The notes under the pieces are model-generated. The model searched no databases. It was not told the origin of the DNA and saw nothing but the letters and a program-made list of their open reading frames with translations. 64,000 nucleotides of DNA from Chaetoderma sp. LZ-2023a (Eukaryota > Mollusca > Caudofoveata > Chaetodermatida > Chaetodermatidae). Where the stretch lies: contig CM067374.1 in NCBI GenBank assembly GCA_034401795.1, positions 133,446,300 through 133,510,299 of the forward strand, given 5' to 3'. Of the stretch, positions 53,466-63,699 are shown in pieces. The translations under genes and the position numbers were made by a program. The stretch's first letter is position 1. Each line of letters opens with the position of its first letter.

Positions 53466-53982
53466 CCAGAATTCGTGAGAGAGGCGAAGGTCAGAAGACC
53501 GGCTCATCCCTGGAAGAGCAAACTTTTGCTTTTGGAGCACAACAAACATCTGAAATTGTGTATGTAAACACAATCAGGAAATGATTTGGAAATCGGATAA
53601 CACGACCGATGTTGAGAGTAATGACAGTTTCACATCCTCTCAACCCCCTCTTTCAAAGAGAGAGCGATGACCTCAATGTCCTATACGCTCTCTATGTACT
53701 CGTGCTAAAGTACTATAACACATCGGATGAAAGCTTCATTTCCTATATTCTCAGATGGAACCACAAAGAACACAAAACCATCACCATTTTAGTAAGTAAT
53801 ATAAAACGTGATAAAAAATAACCATCACCAAATATAGGACTAACCTATTTTGACGCGATTCCCCTTTGATCACCGCTGGCGATGATAGGTACAGTACGGA
53901 AAAGCAGGAATTCCCCCCACTAAATTGCACTGTGTGTGAGTCAACGGCCTTATGTACAATATTTACAAATTTATATACAGAT
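53466..53982. other. DIRS element 2, 3' untranslated part
   Basis: Between the recombinase stop region and the internal complementary region; no further ORF was recognised on the minus strand. Confidence 0.5.
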
Positions 53983-55152
53983 TTAATGTTTATGTAAAAT
54001 CGATAAGGCAAGTGGATTTGACGTGTCACATAGGTAATGATCTGTAAAACTAGACTCACAGTGCCATTGTGCTACTGACATAATGTCATCCACCGGCACT
54101 CCATTAAACAGAGCTGTGGATGTCACTACACCACGGACACTGTGAGCCTTGGACATGTCAACTTGTTTACCCGTGGCGGCTTTGTGGCAATGCTGGATGC
54201 ATTCCACAATCCACCTAGAAATGGTATCTTTAGAAGCTCTCCCATGGGGTTCAATGTAAGATTGAAAGCACTAGGGTCCATCCGCCATTCCTGTGTACGT
54301 TGTTTATAACACGTTAATGCACGGACTGGACACCGAGCCTTTGACATAGGATCAAGCCTAGACAAAGCTGGTAAAACTATAGGCTGTCCAGGATATTTTA
54401 AAGACTGGTTCTTCGCCATAAAGTTAACTCTAGGTAGAAGCCTAAGGCCTTCCCCCGTCACCACAAAACAGTCTGGCTCTGCTGACAAAGCATGTATTTC
54501 ACTTCTTCGTCTGGCTGAAGCTGCAGCAATCAGAAAAACTGTTTTAAGCGTCACCATTTTCATGGAAATGGAGCTTAGTGGTTCAAAGGGTTTATCTGCT
54601 AATACTTGAAGTACTAACGATAAACTCCAAGACGGAATCACTGGATCCTTGGTCTTAGATTACCCATGCCTTTGATTAAAGTATTTAGATTACATACTTC
54701 ATCACTTCCCCTATAGCCAAGCGAGGGACAACTGACATTTAAGGTGACTTGTAGCCAGCAATAGAGTTAGGCTTGAGGCTATAGGGATCAAAAAGGTGAC
54801 AGAGGAAATCGGCTACTACCTGAATAGATGCTTCCATTGGATTAATACATCTTTTTGAGCACCATTCAGCAAATCTGTTGATTTTATAATTATATGCTCT
54901 GGAGGTTGAACCCCTTCTGGCTTTTGCCATAAACATGGCTGCTTGCTCAGAAAAACCCTCCTTAACTGCTGATTCCTGGACAACATCCACACAGTCAATT
55001 GGAACATTGACGGGTTGTTGTGCAAGGCCTTGCCCTGGAAGATTATGTTGTCCATCAGAGGCAGAGGAACAGAATTGCAGACCAGAAGGTCCAGCAGATC
55101 CGTATACCATGATCAGCTTGGCCAATTTGGGGAGATCAGAATCACTTGGCAT
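53983..55152 (-). pseudogene. DIRS element 2 tyrosine recombinase, frameshifted
   Basis: Three minus frames (55152-54739, 54641-54126, 54207-53983) together cover the recombinase seen in element 1. The core-binding part has RAYNYKINRFAEWC and VVADFLCHLF. The catalytic part has RRRSEIHALSAEP, then KAHSVRG with His and Arg, AQWH and FTDHYLCD with the Tyr. All key residues remain, but indels near 54650-54730 and 54200 break the frame. Similarity to element 1 is high across the domain. Confidence 0.85.
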
Positions 55153-55159
55153 TCCTGCT

Positions 55160-56845
55160 GCCTGATTTTCTGGAGAACTTTTGGAATCAGGATTGCTGGC
55201 GGGAATGCGTATGCATACATTCCCTCCCTGCTGATAACTAACGCATCTATTGCGATAGCGCTCGGATCTGGAATCGGAAACGTGTCGTCATCTTCGGATT
55301 CTTGTTCGTTGCGAATAAATCTATGTTGGGCTTGCCCCAGTGGTTGAACAGGCGATCCGCCACACATTGATTTAGTTGCCATTCTGTGGGAAGAATGCTC
55401 ATTCTTCGGCTCAATGAGTCTGCTAATAGATTTAGCTTCCCGGAATATGAACTGCTTTCAGGGAGATCCCATGATCTAGGCACCAGCAAAGCAGTTTCCA
55501 CGTCATCATACAGAGGCTGGCCGACTTCGTTCCACCCTGGCGGTTTATGTAAGTCACTACTGTTGTACTGTCTGATCGAACCAGAACACTCTTGCCCTTG
55601 ACCTTCTCTAGGAAGTGTTCCATGGCTAAGACTACTGCTCACATTTCCAGCAGATTGATATGTTCTCTTGACTGATCCAGATTCCAAAGCCCTGATACTT
55701 GGTTTTCTTCGAGGCAAGCTCCCCATCCCTCCATTGATGCATCTGTGTACATCGTTAACTGAGGGTGGGGGAGGTGACGTCACCCCCGCCAGGAGATTTT
55801 CTCTCTTCATCCACCATTCAAGGTGGTGAATAAGAGGTTCCAACACTGACACCTTTGAGTCCAGGAAACCCGTACTCTGGGTCCACTGTGTCATGAGAAA
55901 TAACTGGGTCGCCCGCCGGCATAAGGCTGTCTGAGGAATGACAGGTTCCAAAGAAACCATCAACCCCAACATTCTCAAATAGACCTGTGCGAGGACATGA
56001 CGACTGTTGCACACTGACTGTATGACTGAGATGAGTATTTCTACTCTCTCTTGAGATGGATAAACATATCCTATCTCTAGATCGAAGAACATGCCCAGGT
56101 AAATAAACTTCTGGGATCGGCCGCCGGCGTAAGGCTGTCTGAGGAATGACAGGTTCCAAAGAAACCATCAACCCCAACATTCTCAAATAGACCTGTACGA
56201 GGACATGACGACTGTTGCACACTGACTGTATGACTGAGATGAGTATTTCTACTCTCTCTTGAGATGGATAAACATATCCTATCTCTAGATCGAAGAACAT
56301 GCCCAGGTAAACAAACTTCTGGGTCTGACTTTTGAAAGTTGATTATCCAGCCTAGATCTGTAAGAGTTTTCAAAACTATCTCCAGATTTGCTGATAGACT
56401 TTTTTGTGTGTGCTTTTAACAGCCAGTCGTCTATGTACGTGTGGATTGCTATGTATCTCCTGCGGAGGTATGACGTCATAGCTTGGAGCCGTCGATATAC
56501 CAAATGGGAGAACCCTGAATTCCCATTGGCGGCCCTGAAATGCAAATCTCAGGAACCGACGAAAGATCTTCGCAAGGAACATGGTTGAATAATAGCCCGG
56601 ACATTTTTGTGCCGGTTGAATAGCGTGTTTTAGTATGAGGGATTGAATTTCTTCCTCTATACACAACCGTTGATCTGGATCTCTTGGATTTTGAGTCCAG
56701 ATTGGAACCAGAGACAGGCGAGATGGCTGATTTGAAATCCAGTCGGGATGGTAACCGACTGAAAGCCATCACAAGACTGAGCGGTCCTGAGTAACCCGCT
56801 CCCACTCTTGCATGTGGAAGGCCAGACGGCCTCCCACGGGTGCAC
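55160..56845 (-). pseudogene. DIRS element 2 RT-RNase H-connector, broken
   Basis: RT pieces include SRLPSRLDFKSAISPVSGSN (about 56765), RFAFQGRQWEFRVLPFGIST (56570) and YIDDWLLKAHT (56425). The segment encoding 'MFFDLEIGYVYPSQERVEIL' occurs twice because 55913-56120 is repeated at 56121-56328. RNase H has VRSDSTTVVTYINRQGG (55560), and the connector has NIDLFATNKNPKMTT and GMYAYAFPPAILIPKVL. The catalytic YIDD survives, but the ORF is interrupted several times. Confidence 0.85.
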
Positions 56846-58899
56846 CTAAGGAGTGAGGTGGACCCGAGAAGTGCAAGAGAAGCCCTGTCTCTGATGGCTG
56901 TCCTAGCAGCACTGGTGTGGTCTTTTTGAGAGGCGACCCATCAGGTTCGGCTCCCACGACCAGCACCCCGCGCTCCTCTACCAGCGCCACGCGCACCTCG
57001 GTACACAGGCTGTCTAGCGGGTTGCACTGGAGGAGCCTGCGCTCCCCCCTTGCTGGCTTACGCTGTCGTTGCCGTGGCCGATGCTGCGTAGGTGGTTGGC
57101 CTCTGACAAGGCCACCACCACCACCTCTAGCCCGCCGAGGGTGGAAGGCAGGGGGCGCTGCTCGAACACGCTCCCTGCGGAGAACTTCAAACTGCTCTCG
57201 CAGCGCGCGCTGGTTGTTCACCAGGTTTACGGTTTGTTGGAGGCATCCTTCACCTCCAAACAACCCTGGACCAGCCATCGGCGTCCGAAGAAGCCAATTG
57301 TACAGGTTCTGCGAGGGGCACAAATTGTCAAGGGCAAATGTGCGCCTCGCCCGTAAACTCCTGGTTACGGATCGCGTCATGCAGTCCAGATCCAGGTTAA
57401 TGGCGTCCTGGATGGCTCTCTGGACTGCAAGAGGAGAAGTTTGGCGGGCCATGGATGCTGCTACTACCCCCGGTAGCAGCGGGGAAACGTGCGAGAGCCG
57501 AGATGGCTCCTCTCGTACTTTCCTCCGTGTCCCGCAGCGCGGAATTAGCGTTGCGCAGAGCGCTAGCGCACAAGAATCCCATGTCAGACAGGGACCCAGG
57601 CCACATGTCTTCGCCCAAAGCTGCACGGTCATCCGTGCAAGGCCTTGGAACGACGCCCCATACTTCTGATAGAGATCAGAACTTATACAGCAGCGCCGTG
57701 CCACCTCGCGAGGGGCCTTCGCAAGGAGTCCTTTCGGCAGAATGGATGTCTCTGCCGCAGCGAACATATCAACGATATGCTCCGCATACAGCAGAGATGG
57801 CATGGTGCTCGTCACCGGTTTCCCTCCCAACCACGGGCGCTGGTCCTGCTGGGAAGCCACCTGCAAACATCCAACCAGTCTTCCTCGGTGGCCACCTGTG
57901 AATGTTCGACGAGCCTAGGGCCTTCATCGTCCTCAACCACATTCACTGATGGGGTAATGGCCGGAGATGAAGATACTCCTGGATAGCCAGGGAAGCCATA
58001 CAGCCCCGCGAGGGATGGCATGGCTTGCGCCGTGGCTATTCCAGGAGCCGGATCTATGGCGTCATCGGGGGGGGGGGGGGCTAAAAACCTGACGTCACAG
58101 TCCGGGCCTTTCTCACGGTAACTCTCGGGATACGGTATGGACGGCCATCGGCTCCTAGCCGGCCTAGCCGTTGAGCCGTGAAACCCACTCTCGAAGAAGT
58201 AGTTCCATGGAAAAGGTCACCCATGGGCCCGTGGGAATCCATTTCCATGGCCATCGACTCATCAGTAGGCCATAACAGTGTCCTCTTCTTCCTGTCCAGA
58301 AAGATTAGACGCCAAGCTTGAAAAGGGATCAAGCTCGGATTAGGCAGGAGGGGTATCACGTGAGGCGCTGATACCCTTAGCCTTAGGCTGCTCTAGAGCA
58401 CTCGATAAGCGAGTGCCCGAGGCCATGGCTTTCGCTCCCGGGTCCACGGGCGAGGCAAGTGTCAGCGTCGGACCAACGGGAGCCATCTCTGGGTCTATAA
58501 CAAAAACTGGTTTGCTAAGAGAACCAGACCCAGACGGGAACACTCTGTCCTGGAGCAAATGAAGAAGACAATGACGAACCTGACCCGGGAAGCAAGCTGC
58601 GAAGCAACTCCGGGACAAGATCCGTGATCGTCTTCTTCATTTCTCCCATCACTTCAAGATGACAGGCCTCCATGTCTGCCTTCCTCTTCTTACCACTCTT
58701 TTTCCAGACGCCTCTTCTCGTCTGCCGCCCGGTCCTTTACCCGCTGATTTAACAAATCAGTTAACACCTCCACCGGCCACGACTCACACACATGCCAATT
58801 TAGAAGAGGCCTGCATGTACTGCACTTAGTGCAGTCATGAGGGAAAAAGCGGGCTTTCACAAAACGGTGGCAGGAAGGCCATTTGTTCTCAATTACCCT
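56769..58899 (-). pseudogene. DIRS element 2 Gag-like ORF1, frameshifted
   Basis: Pieces lie at 58923-58690, 58618-58340, 58359-58081, 58021-57812 and 57866-56769. The N terminus repeats the Cys/His cluster of element 1 (CHRFVKARFFPHDCTKCSTC...HVCESW). The C-terminal piece is Arg/Gly/Gln-rich. A splice-acceptor-like 'tgtgtgtcttttcag' on the minus strand directly precedes the conserved start at 58899. A G/C slip tract at 58069-58080 marks one break. Confidence 0.7.
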
Positions 58900-58923
58900 C
58901 TGAAAAGACACACACGGAAACAA

Positions 58924-59837
58924 TTAGTTTTTAGTTATGACGAACCAAAAAACCAATTGCAGAAGGCTAATAAGATCCATGAGGAAAACTTTTGACCATC
59001 AAATGAAAGATAAGCCAGGCCCATAGAAAATACTATAGGCCTGACAAAAAGTAAACAAATCCTAAAACCGTGTTATACTTCTTTAAGAAGACAATGGAGA
59101 CATAAGAATTTGAACTTGAATTCTTGAGAGGCGAACTTTTTTAGACTTCACAGCTCAAAACAAAGATTCATTAGTATTTGAACTTTATAAACACAATGAA
59201 CCTAGGCAAACCATCAAGAGAGATAAATAACTCAACACTCAGTCAAAAAACTTCTAAAATATTTAGAAATAAAATGACTGAAATTTGTTCTCCCTCCTAA
59301 ATAACCTCATAAGATGACTTCTGAGGACGAGTGAAGTCTGATAAACAACACAGGAATACCTGATCCCGAGTCCAAAATCCTGTGGTGGTGGTGGGGGGGG
59401 GGGGGGGGGGGGGGGGGTGAAGAATGCGGAAAAATTACTTCTTATGGTAATAATTCCCTCAGCTAACTCATAATAAATTAGAAGGAACCAGAAACCAAAT
59501 ATAAATATTGTTTAAAATAAAAGTATACCCTTCAAATATCAGCTCATGTGTCTGAAAAAATAAAGCACAACATGCGTTAGCTAATATATAGGCCTCCCCC
59601 ATAAGAGCTAGCCTAATAAAGACGTATCCACGAGATAGCGCGAATCCGGGAAATAACATCCGAGATTGACTAAAGTACACCTGATGGCTTGGACTGGGAG
59701 CATCCTCTGGCGACTTGGCAGCTTCAGACATACTTATAATAAGTCAAAGCAAGTTGCAAAACAACTCAAAGCTTCAAAAAGAATTAAAGCAAAAGCAAGG
59801 CTAGAAAGCATGTTGCAATGGCAGGTCAATATTCTAA
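58924..59837. other. DIRS element 2, 5' leader with G-tract
   Basis: Non-coding on the element strand, between ORF1 and the right terminal repeat. A long poly-G slip tract lies at about 59389-59417. Confidence 0.5.
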
Positions 59838-60002
59838 GAATAGAATGAGTCAGCCCCGCGCATGTGCGAGTTTGGGCTGCACATCCGCTGGACTGTCATT
59901 TGTGTAACCTGCCCAGTGGGGGCGGTTTCTTTTTAATTCCGAGTATTATTGAAGCTAGGTCGATATTTCGGAAATATCATAAAGTATCAGGGTGGTAAGT
60001 AT
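59838..60002. repeat. DIRS element 2, right inverted terminal repeat
   Basis: Complement of 53124-53288. The outer extension 'actcttggtgtgaaa' runs to about 60018. Confidence 0.92.
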
Positions 60003-60018
60003 ACTCTTGGTGTGAAAA

Positions 60019-60558
60019 AAACACTGAGGCAATAACAAGACAATGAATGACTTATGCCTTGTAAAATGATGATGATGATGAAGAAAAATATCATGTACCG
60101 TAAAAAGTCTAAAATTCAAATCTTAAACTCATGAAATAAACCATAGTTTAAATGTACATGGTTGAATAAAGTGCAAAACAGTGAGCATTAACCTGGTAAG
60201 ATCTTGCAAAACAAAGTCCTGAAAAGCGATAACACGAGTTACAATGCAATAACAAGTATGAAAGGTACAGTGATACGAAACCATAACTTATTATTAAGCA
60301 GAGACTTCATCTGAGGCATATTGTCATTGAAAAGATGAACTTCTTGAAGAGATCAGTAGCAAGACTAGAAAACCTTCTCTAACGCATTTTCAATCTTTGC
60401 TCTAGGGCAGAAAATTGAGTGAATCTATTAGGTTGCTGTTGGCAAATAGTAGCTCTTGCGCATGGCAGTGACTCGCAGAGCTGTCTAGACTGGCTACAGT
60501 CTGTCTGATTGACAATAAGGGCGTCTACTCTGGTCAGAGGCCTGTACTAAGAGTAGGG
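60019..60558. other. Unrecognised sequence
   Basis: Short (ATG)n tract near 60067. No exon, terminus or hairpin recognised. Confidence 0.4.
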
Positions 60559-60990
60559 AGTTGTACCTCTTGCGTCAACTTAACCCTTTAATGGTCAAGT
60601 TGATCAAAAATGACCTCTGCAGTGATCTTGAGAAATGTCCATTTGCAGGCTAAGAGACCATTTTAGAAAATTTACTACTGGAATGACTGGCTCGGTAACC
60701 GAGCCAGTCATTCCAGTGGTAATTTTTCAAAAATACTCTTCTTAGTCTGCAATTGGACACTGGCTAAGCAGAAATTTGAATTTTATTGACCATTAAACTT
60801 TTTATGAATGCCCAGTTAAAGGATAAAAGAAATCAATTTTTTGTAAATCTTCCTTTTAAATTTACAAAAATGCTCTTTTTGGGTGCAAAAATCTAAATTT
60901 CCTTCAAAAGTATAGGCAATTAAATGGTTAATTGAAATAAATAGTATTTTGAGTGATTTAATGTGCTGTTGACACAAGAGGAGTTAAAAG
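60559..60990. mobile_element. Family C element carrying a module A hairpin
   Basis: Outer inverted ends are 'acctcttgcgtcaac' and 'gttgacacaagaggagttaa'. Inside the left end is TTAACCCTTTAATGGTCAA, then a module A hairpin (60635-60760) with tip 'ggctcggtaaccgagcc', then TTGACCATTAAA. The same ends, 'cccctcgtgtgtcaac', bound the insert at 24771-25082. Confidence 0.65.
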
Positions 60991-61585
60991 CAAGATTTAA
61001 AAATCCTTTCTGGCGCTAAATGTAAGGTAATTGTTCTAGCAAGTAGTGATTGAATGGTACAGATGTTTGTGGTGTATTAACAACTCTGCAGTTTGTCATT
61101 GAAACAGCATCATTTTCACAATGGATAAATTAAATGAGGATAGGAACCTTTTGACCAAGTTTGATGTAAATCTGTCCAGAAATAACAAAACATGGCACCA
61201 TTGATGATGACACACAGACAGACGACACACAGACAGATGGATAAATGACTGACAAGTCAACTAAGCTAAAAATACTGTCCCCGATGTTTCAATGTGGAAG
61301 GGATGAGGACAAAAATGAAAACTATGACCGAATTAGTGATGATAATTATTTATTAAACAAGCATGTATAATATAAATATATACAAGATGATAAGTTTATA
61401 TATAAGAGATGATTATTAAATGTAATGAAGATAGAACTTATTAACTGACAAAGGGGTGTATCGCGACACCATGTAGCACTACCCAGTCACCTATAACTAT
61501 TGAATGGGTCAATAAATAACTGCTTGGGGATATGGTACATCTGACTATGCGGCCGAGACACAGAGGGATGGGGTGGGGAGGTCTA
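60991..61585. other. AT-rich sequence, nothing recognised
   Basis: Contains a short 'gacacacagacag' repeat near 61210. No gene supported. Confidence 0.4.
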
Positions 61586-62012
61586 GACTTGCGCGATTAC
61601 GTGATTAAATCGAAAATAGCAATTATTTTTTTAATTTATATTAAGAATTATAATCGAATAATCGTGAATTATCGTCTACTGCATAAAATATTTCAATTCC
61701 AACCTTTTAATTACTTTTTAAGATCAGTCACGAAAATTGGCATTTTGCTCATGTATGGCCATTTGCAGGTCAAGAGACTATTTTTCAAAATGTCTCACTG
61801 GAATGACTGGCTTGAGAATCGAGCCAGGCATTCCAGTGAGACATTTTCAGTCTTCTCTTGGTCTGCAAATAAACCTTTCTAAACACCATTGCGCCTATGG
61901 TCATAGGTTTGCTTTTGTTGTTATGTCTGCATAATTTAGACCCAGGCTGATTAATCACGATTATTCTTAAGTAATCGGCCGTGATCACTTAAAGCTATAA
62001 TCGCACATGCCT
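61586..62012. mobile_element. Family B element with module A hairpin
   Basis: The left end is 'agacttgcgcgattacgtga' and the right end 'gtgatcacttaaagctataa..gcacatgccta'. The hairpin at 61755-61875 has tip 'ggcttgagaatcgagcc'. Subterminal AATCG words face each other. Confidence 0.65.
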
Positions 62013-62129
62013 AGGAAGGGCTACTATTTCCTCCCGAATGAAGTGACAGTGGGCGCAGCAAATTGCAGAAGTTTAATCTTTGAATGGTCAAGATTAAGAA
62101 AAGAAAATATTTTGCTTAGTCAAATGTTA

Positions 62130-62470
62130 ATTGATAAATCCAAACTGACGCTCAAGTATATAATGTCATCATCAATTAAGTCACATGTAGGCTGACATCA
62201 CAATCAACAACGTAATGAATGACATACCTAAGTTCGTCAGGAACTTTTAAAAGTCTGTATGTTGTACAAATTGTATGTCTGCTATTTAATAAATATTCTG
62301 TTGGATATTTTGAAACTAATTTGACTGGCAGAAACAGCAGCCACACAACTTAGTTTCAAAATATTCAACAGCTTACAAGTATAGTTTACTGGAAATTGCG
62401 ATTCAGGATTCAATCGATCCCAACACGGGAAAAGCGTAGGTGGAGCTAAGCTAAAAGTGGATTCATCCAT
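62130..62470 (+). mobile_element. ~330-bp D-carrying element
   Basis: It reads 'aagtatataatgtcatcatc', 'gtaggctgacatcacaatca', hairpin D (62288-62375), then 'gattcaatcgatcccaacac' and 'ggtggagctaagc', the reverse order of 34400-34940. Confidence 0.7.
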
Positions 62471-62479
62471 TTTCAGGGC

Positions 62480-62610
62480 GAGGACTACTTTTTCAAATTT
62501 CCCATTGGAATGACTGGCTTGTTTATCGACCTGGATCATTTATCGAGCCAGTTATTCCAATGGTAAATTAGAAAAGTGTTTCTCTTCTAACCATTAGCCA
62601 GGCCTTTAAC
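62480..62610. mobile_element. Module A hairpin element, diverged
   Basis: 'cccattggaatgactggctt' pairs with 'gagccagttattccaatggt'; the tip is enlarged by 'gacctggatcatttatc'. Confidence 0.55.
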
Positions 62611-62639
62611 CAATGCAATTCTAGTATCTCAATGTATGC

Positions 62640-62690
62640 AGAAACAGCTGTCAGTCAAATTAGTTTCAAAATATTCAACAGAATATTCCA
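62640..62690. repeat. Module D half-hairpin
   Basis: Only the right arm, 'cagtcaaattagtttcaaaa', remains. Confidence 0.6.
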
Positions 62691-62726
62691 TACATCATAA
62701 AGAATGTGGTATTTCTGGTTACAAAG

Positions 62727-62940
62727 GCCCCTTTAATCCTGGAACATTAGTCAAGAAAATATCCATTTGCAGGCCAAGAGGACTATTTTTGAAAATTTAC
62801 CACTGGAATGACTGGCTCGGTTATTGAGTCTATTCCAGTGGTTAAATTTTCAAAAATAATCTTCTCTTGGTCTGCAAATGGACATCTTTCAAGACCACTG
62901 CAGAAGCCATTTTTGGCTGATATGAGTATTAAAGGGTTAA
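62727..62940. mobile_element. Module A hairpin MITE, TTAA right end
   Basis: Opens 'ggcccctttaatcctggaac', closes GAGTATTAAAGGGTTAA. The hairpin is 62760-62885. Confidence 0.75.
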
Positions 62941-63029
62941 TGAATCACATGTCTACCTCAGCACGCCTTCCCAGAAAGATGTACGCACACTTTTCTTTCA
63001 GTTTCATGAGACACGCACACAGAAGACAC

Positions 63030-63125
63030 GTTGAATATTTTGAAAATAATTCTCCTGGAAGCCATTGCTGCCTTTAAGCAGCAATGGCTTCCCGCCAAAT
63101 AATTTTCAAAATATTCAACAGCTTC
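63030..63125. repeat. Hairpin module D, near perfect
   Basis: 'gttgaatattttgaaaataa' pairs with 'ttattttcaaaatattcaac'... the centre 'ggaagccattgctgccttta' is mirrored by 'agcagcaatggcttcc'. This is the cleanest D copy in the window. Confidence 0.85.
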
Positions 63126-63266
63126 CTCATTTTGTTGCTAAACATGACAGACTTTACCCGTCACCTGGGACAGGTAAATCTTTTTTAAACATTTCAACCC
63201 GTGTGACATTATACAAGTATTTAAGCATTATCATGAGATTTGTACGAAGTCTCTGTAGACTGCTGC

Positions 63267-63272
63267 TTTATT
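63267..63272 (-). terminator. Polyadenylation signal (AATAAA on minus strand)
   Basis: TTTATT on the plus strand, about 100 bases downstream of the minus-strand stop at 63371, is suitably placed for the terminal exon. Confidence 0.5.
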
Positions 63273-63370
63273 TATACAGCCTGATGGCATTATGTGTAGA
63301 TCTTCTAATAACATAGTCTTCAATTATAATACAATTCTTGGTGTTTAAATTTAAATTACACAAATGTAGG

Positions 63371-63634
63371 TTAAGAAACAGGTACAACTAAATTTGCGAC
63401 TAATTCTCGAACCGCCGGTAATATCGAACATTCGTTGACTGTTTGGTGAAATTCCGAGAACCTTTTCAGTGTAGCATAGATTGCTGCCTGTGTGGGTGTC
63501 TGTGGTGGTGCCGCAGGGGTATGTAACTCCAACATCGAAATGATATTTGTTCCGATATTGTACAGCAGAGGGACGACGATTGAATGCGGATCAACACCAG
63601 CGGGTAAATTTAGACCGATGCGCGTCAGCTGCAG
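63371..63634 (-). CDS. 3'-terminal exon of an unidentified gene (partial)
   Basis: On the minus strand a strong acceptor (ttctttctcttacag) is followed by 87 open codons and TAA at 63373-63371. The exon lacks any early ATG, so it is easily missed. It reads LQLTRIGLNLPAGVDPHS, a hydrophobic-alternating stretch with VVPLLYNIGTNIISMLEL, a Pro/Thr-rich turn (HTPAAPPQTPTQAA), and a helical C terminus (YATLKRFSEFHQTVNEC, VRELVANLVVPVS). A second AG six bases in (ctgcag) would drop two codons in frame. I do not recognise the family. The predicted all-helical character suggests a scaffold or repeat protein end. Upstream exons are beyond the right edge. Confidence 0.7.
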   Translation of the reverse strand: MQLTRIGLNLPAGVDPHSIVVPLLYNIGTNIISMLELHTPAAPPQTPTQAAIYATLKRFSEFHQTVNECSILPAVRELVANLVVPVS

Positions 63635-63699
63635 CTGTAAGAGAAAGAATACCCTGATGTGAACCGCGACTTATCAACTGCTTCATTGTGAAATGGACG

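Larger units (their letters stand above)
53086..60018 (-). mobile_element. DIRS-type retrotransposon, element 2
   Basis: A 6.9-kb element has inverted terminal repeats (53124-53288 and 59838-60002), an internal complementary region (about 53368-53465), and minus-strand ORFs in the order Gag-like, RT-RNase H, connector and recombinase. Terminal sequences differ from element 1, but proteins align, so they are separate lineages of one clade. Damage includes a 208-bp tandem duplication in RT and several frameshifts. No target duplication is evident. Confidence 0.92.
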
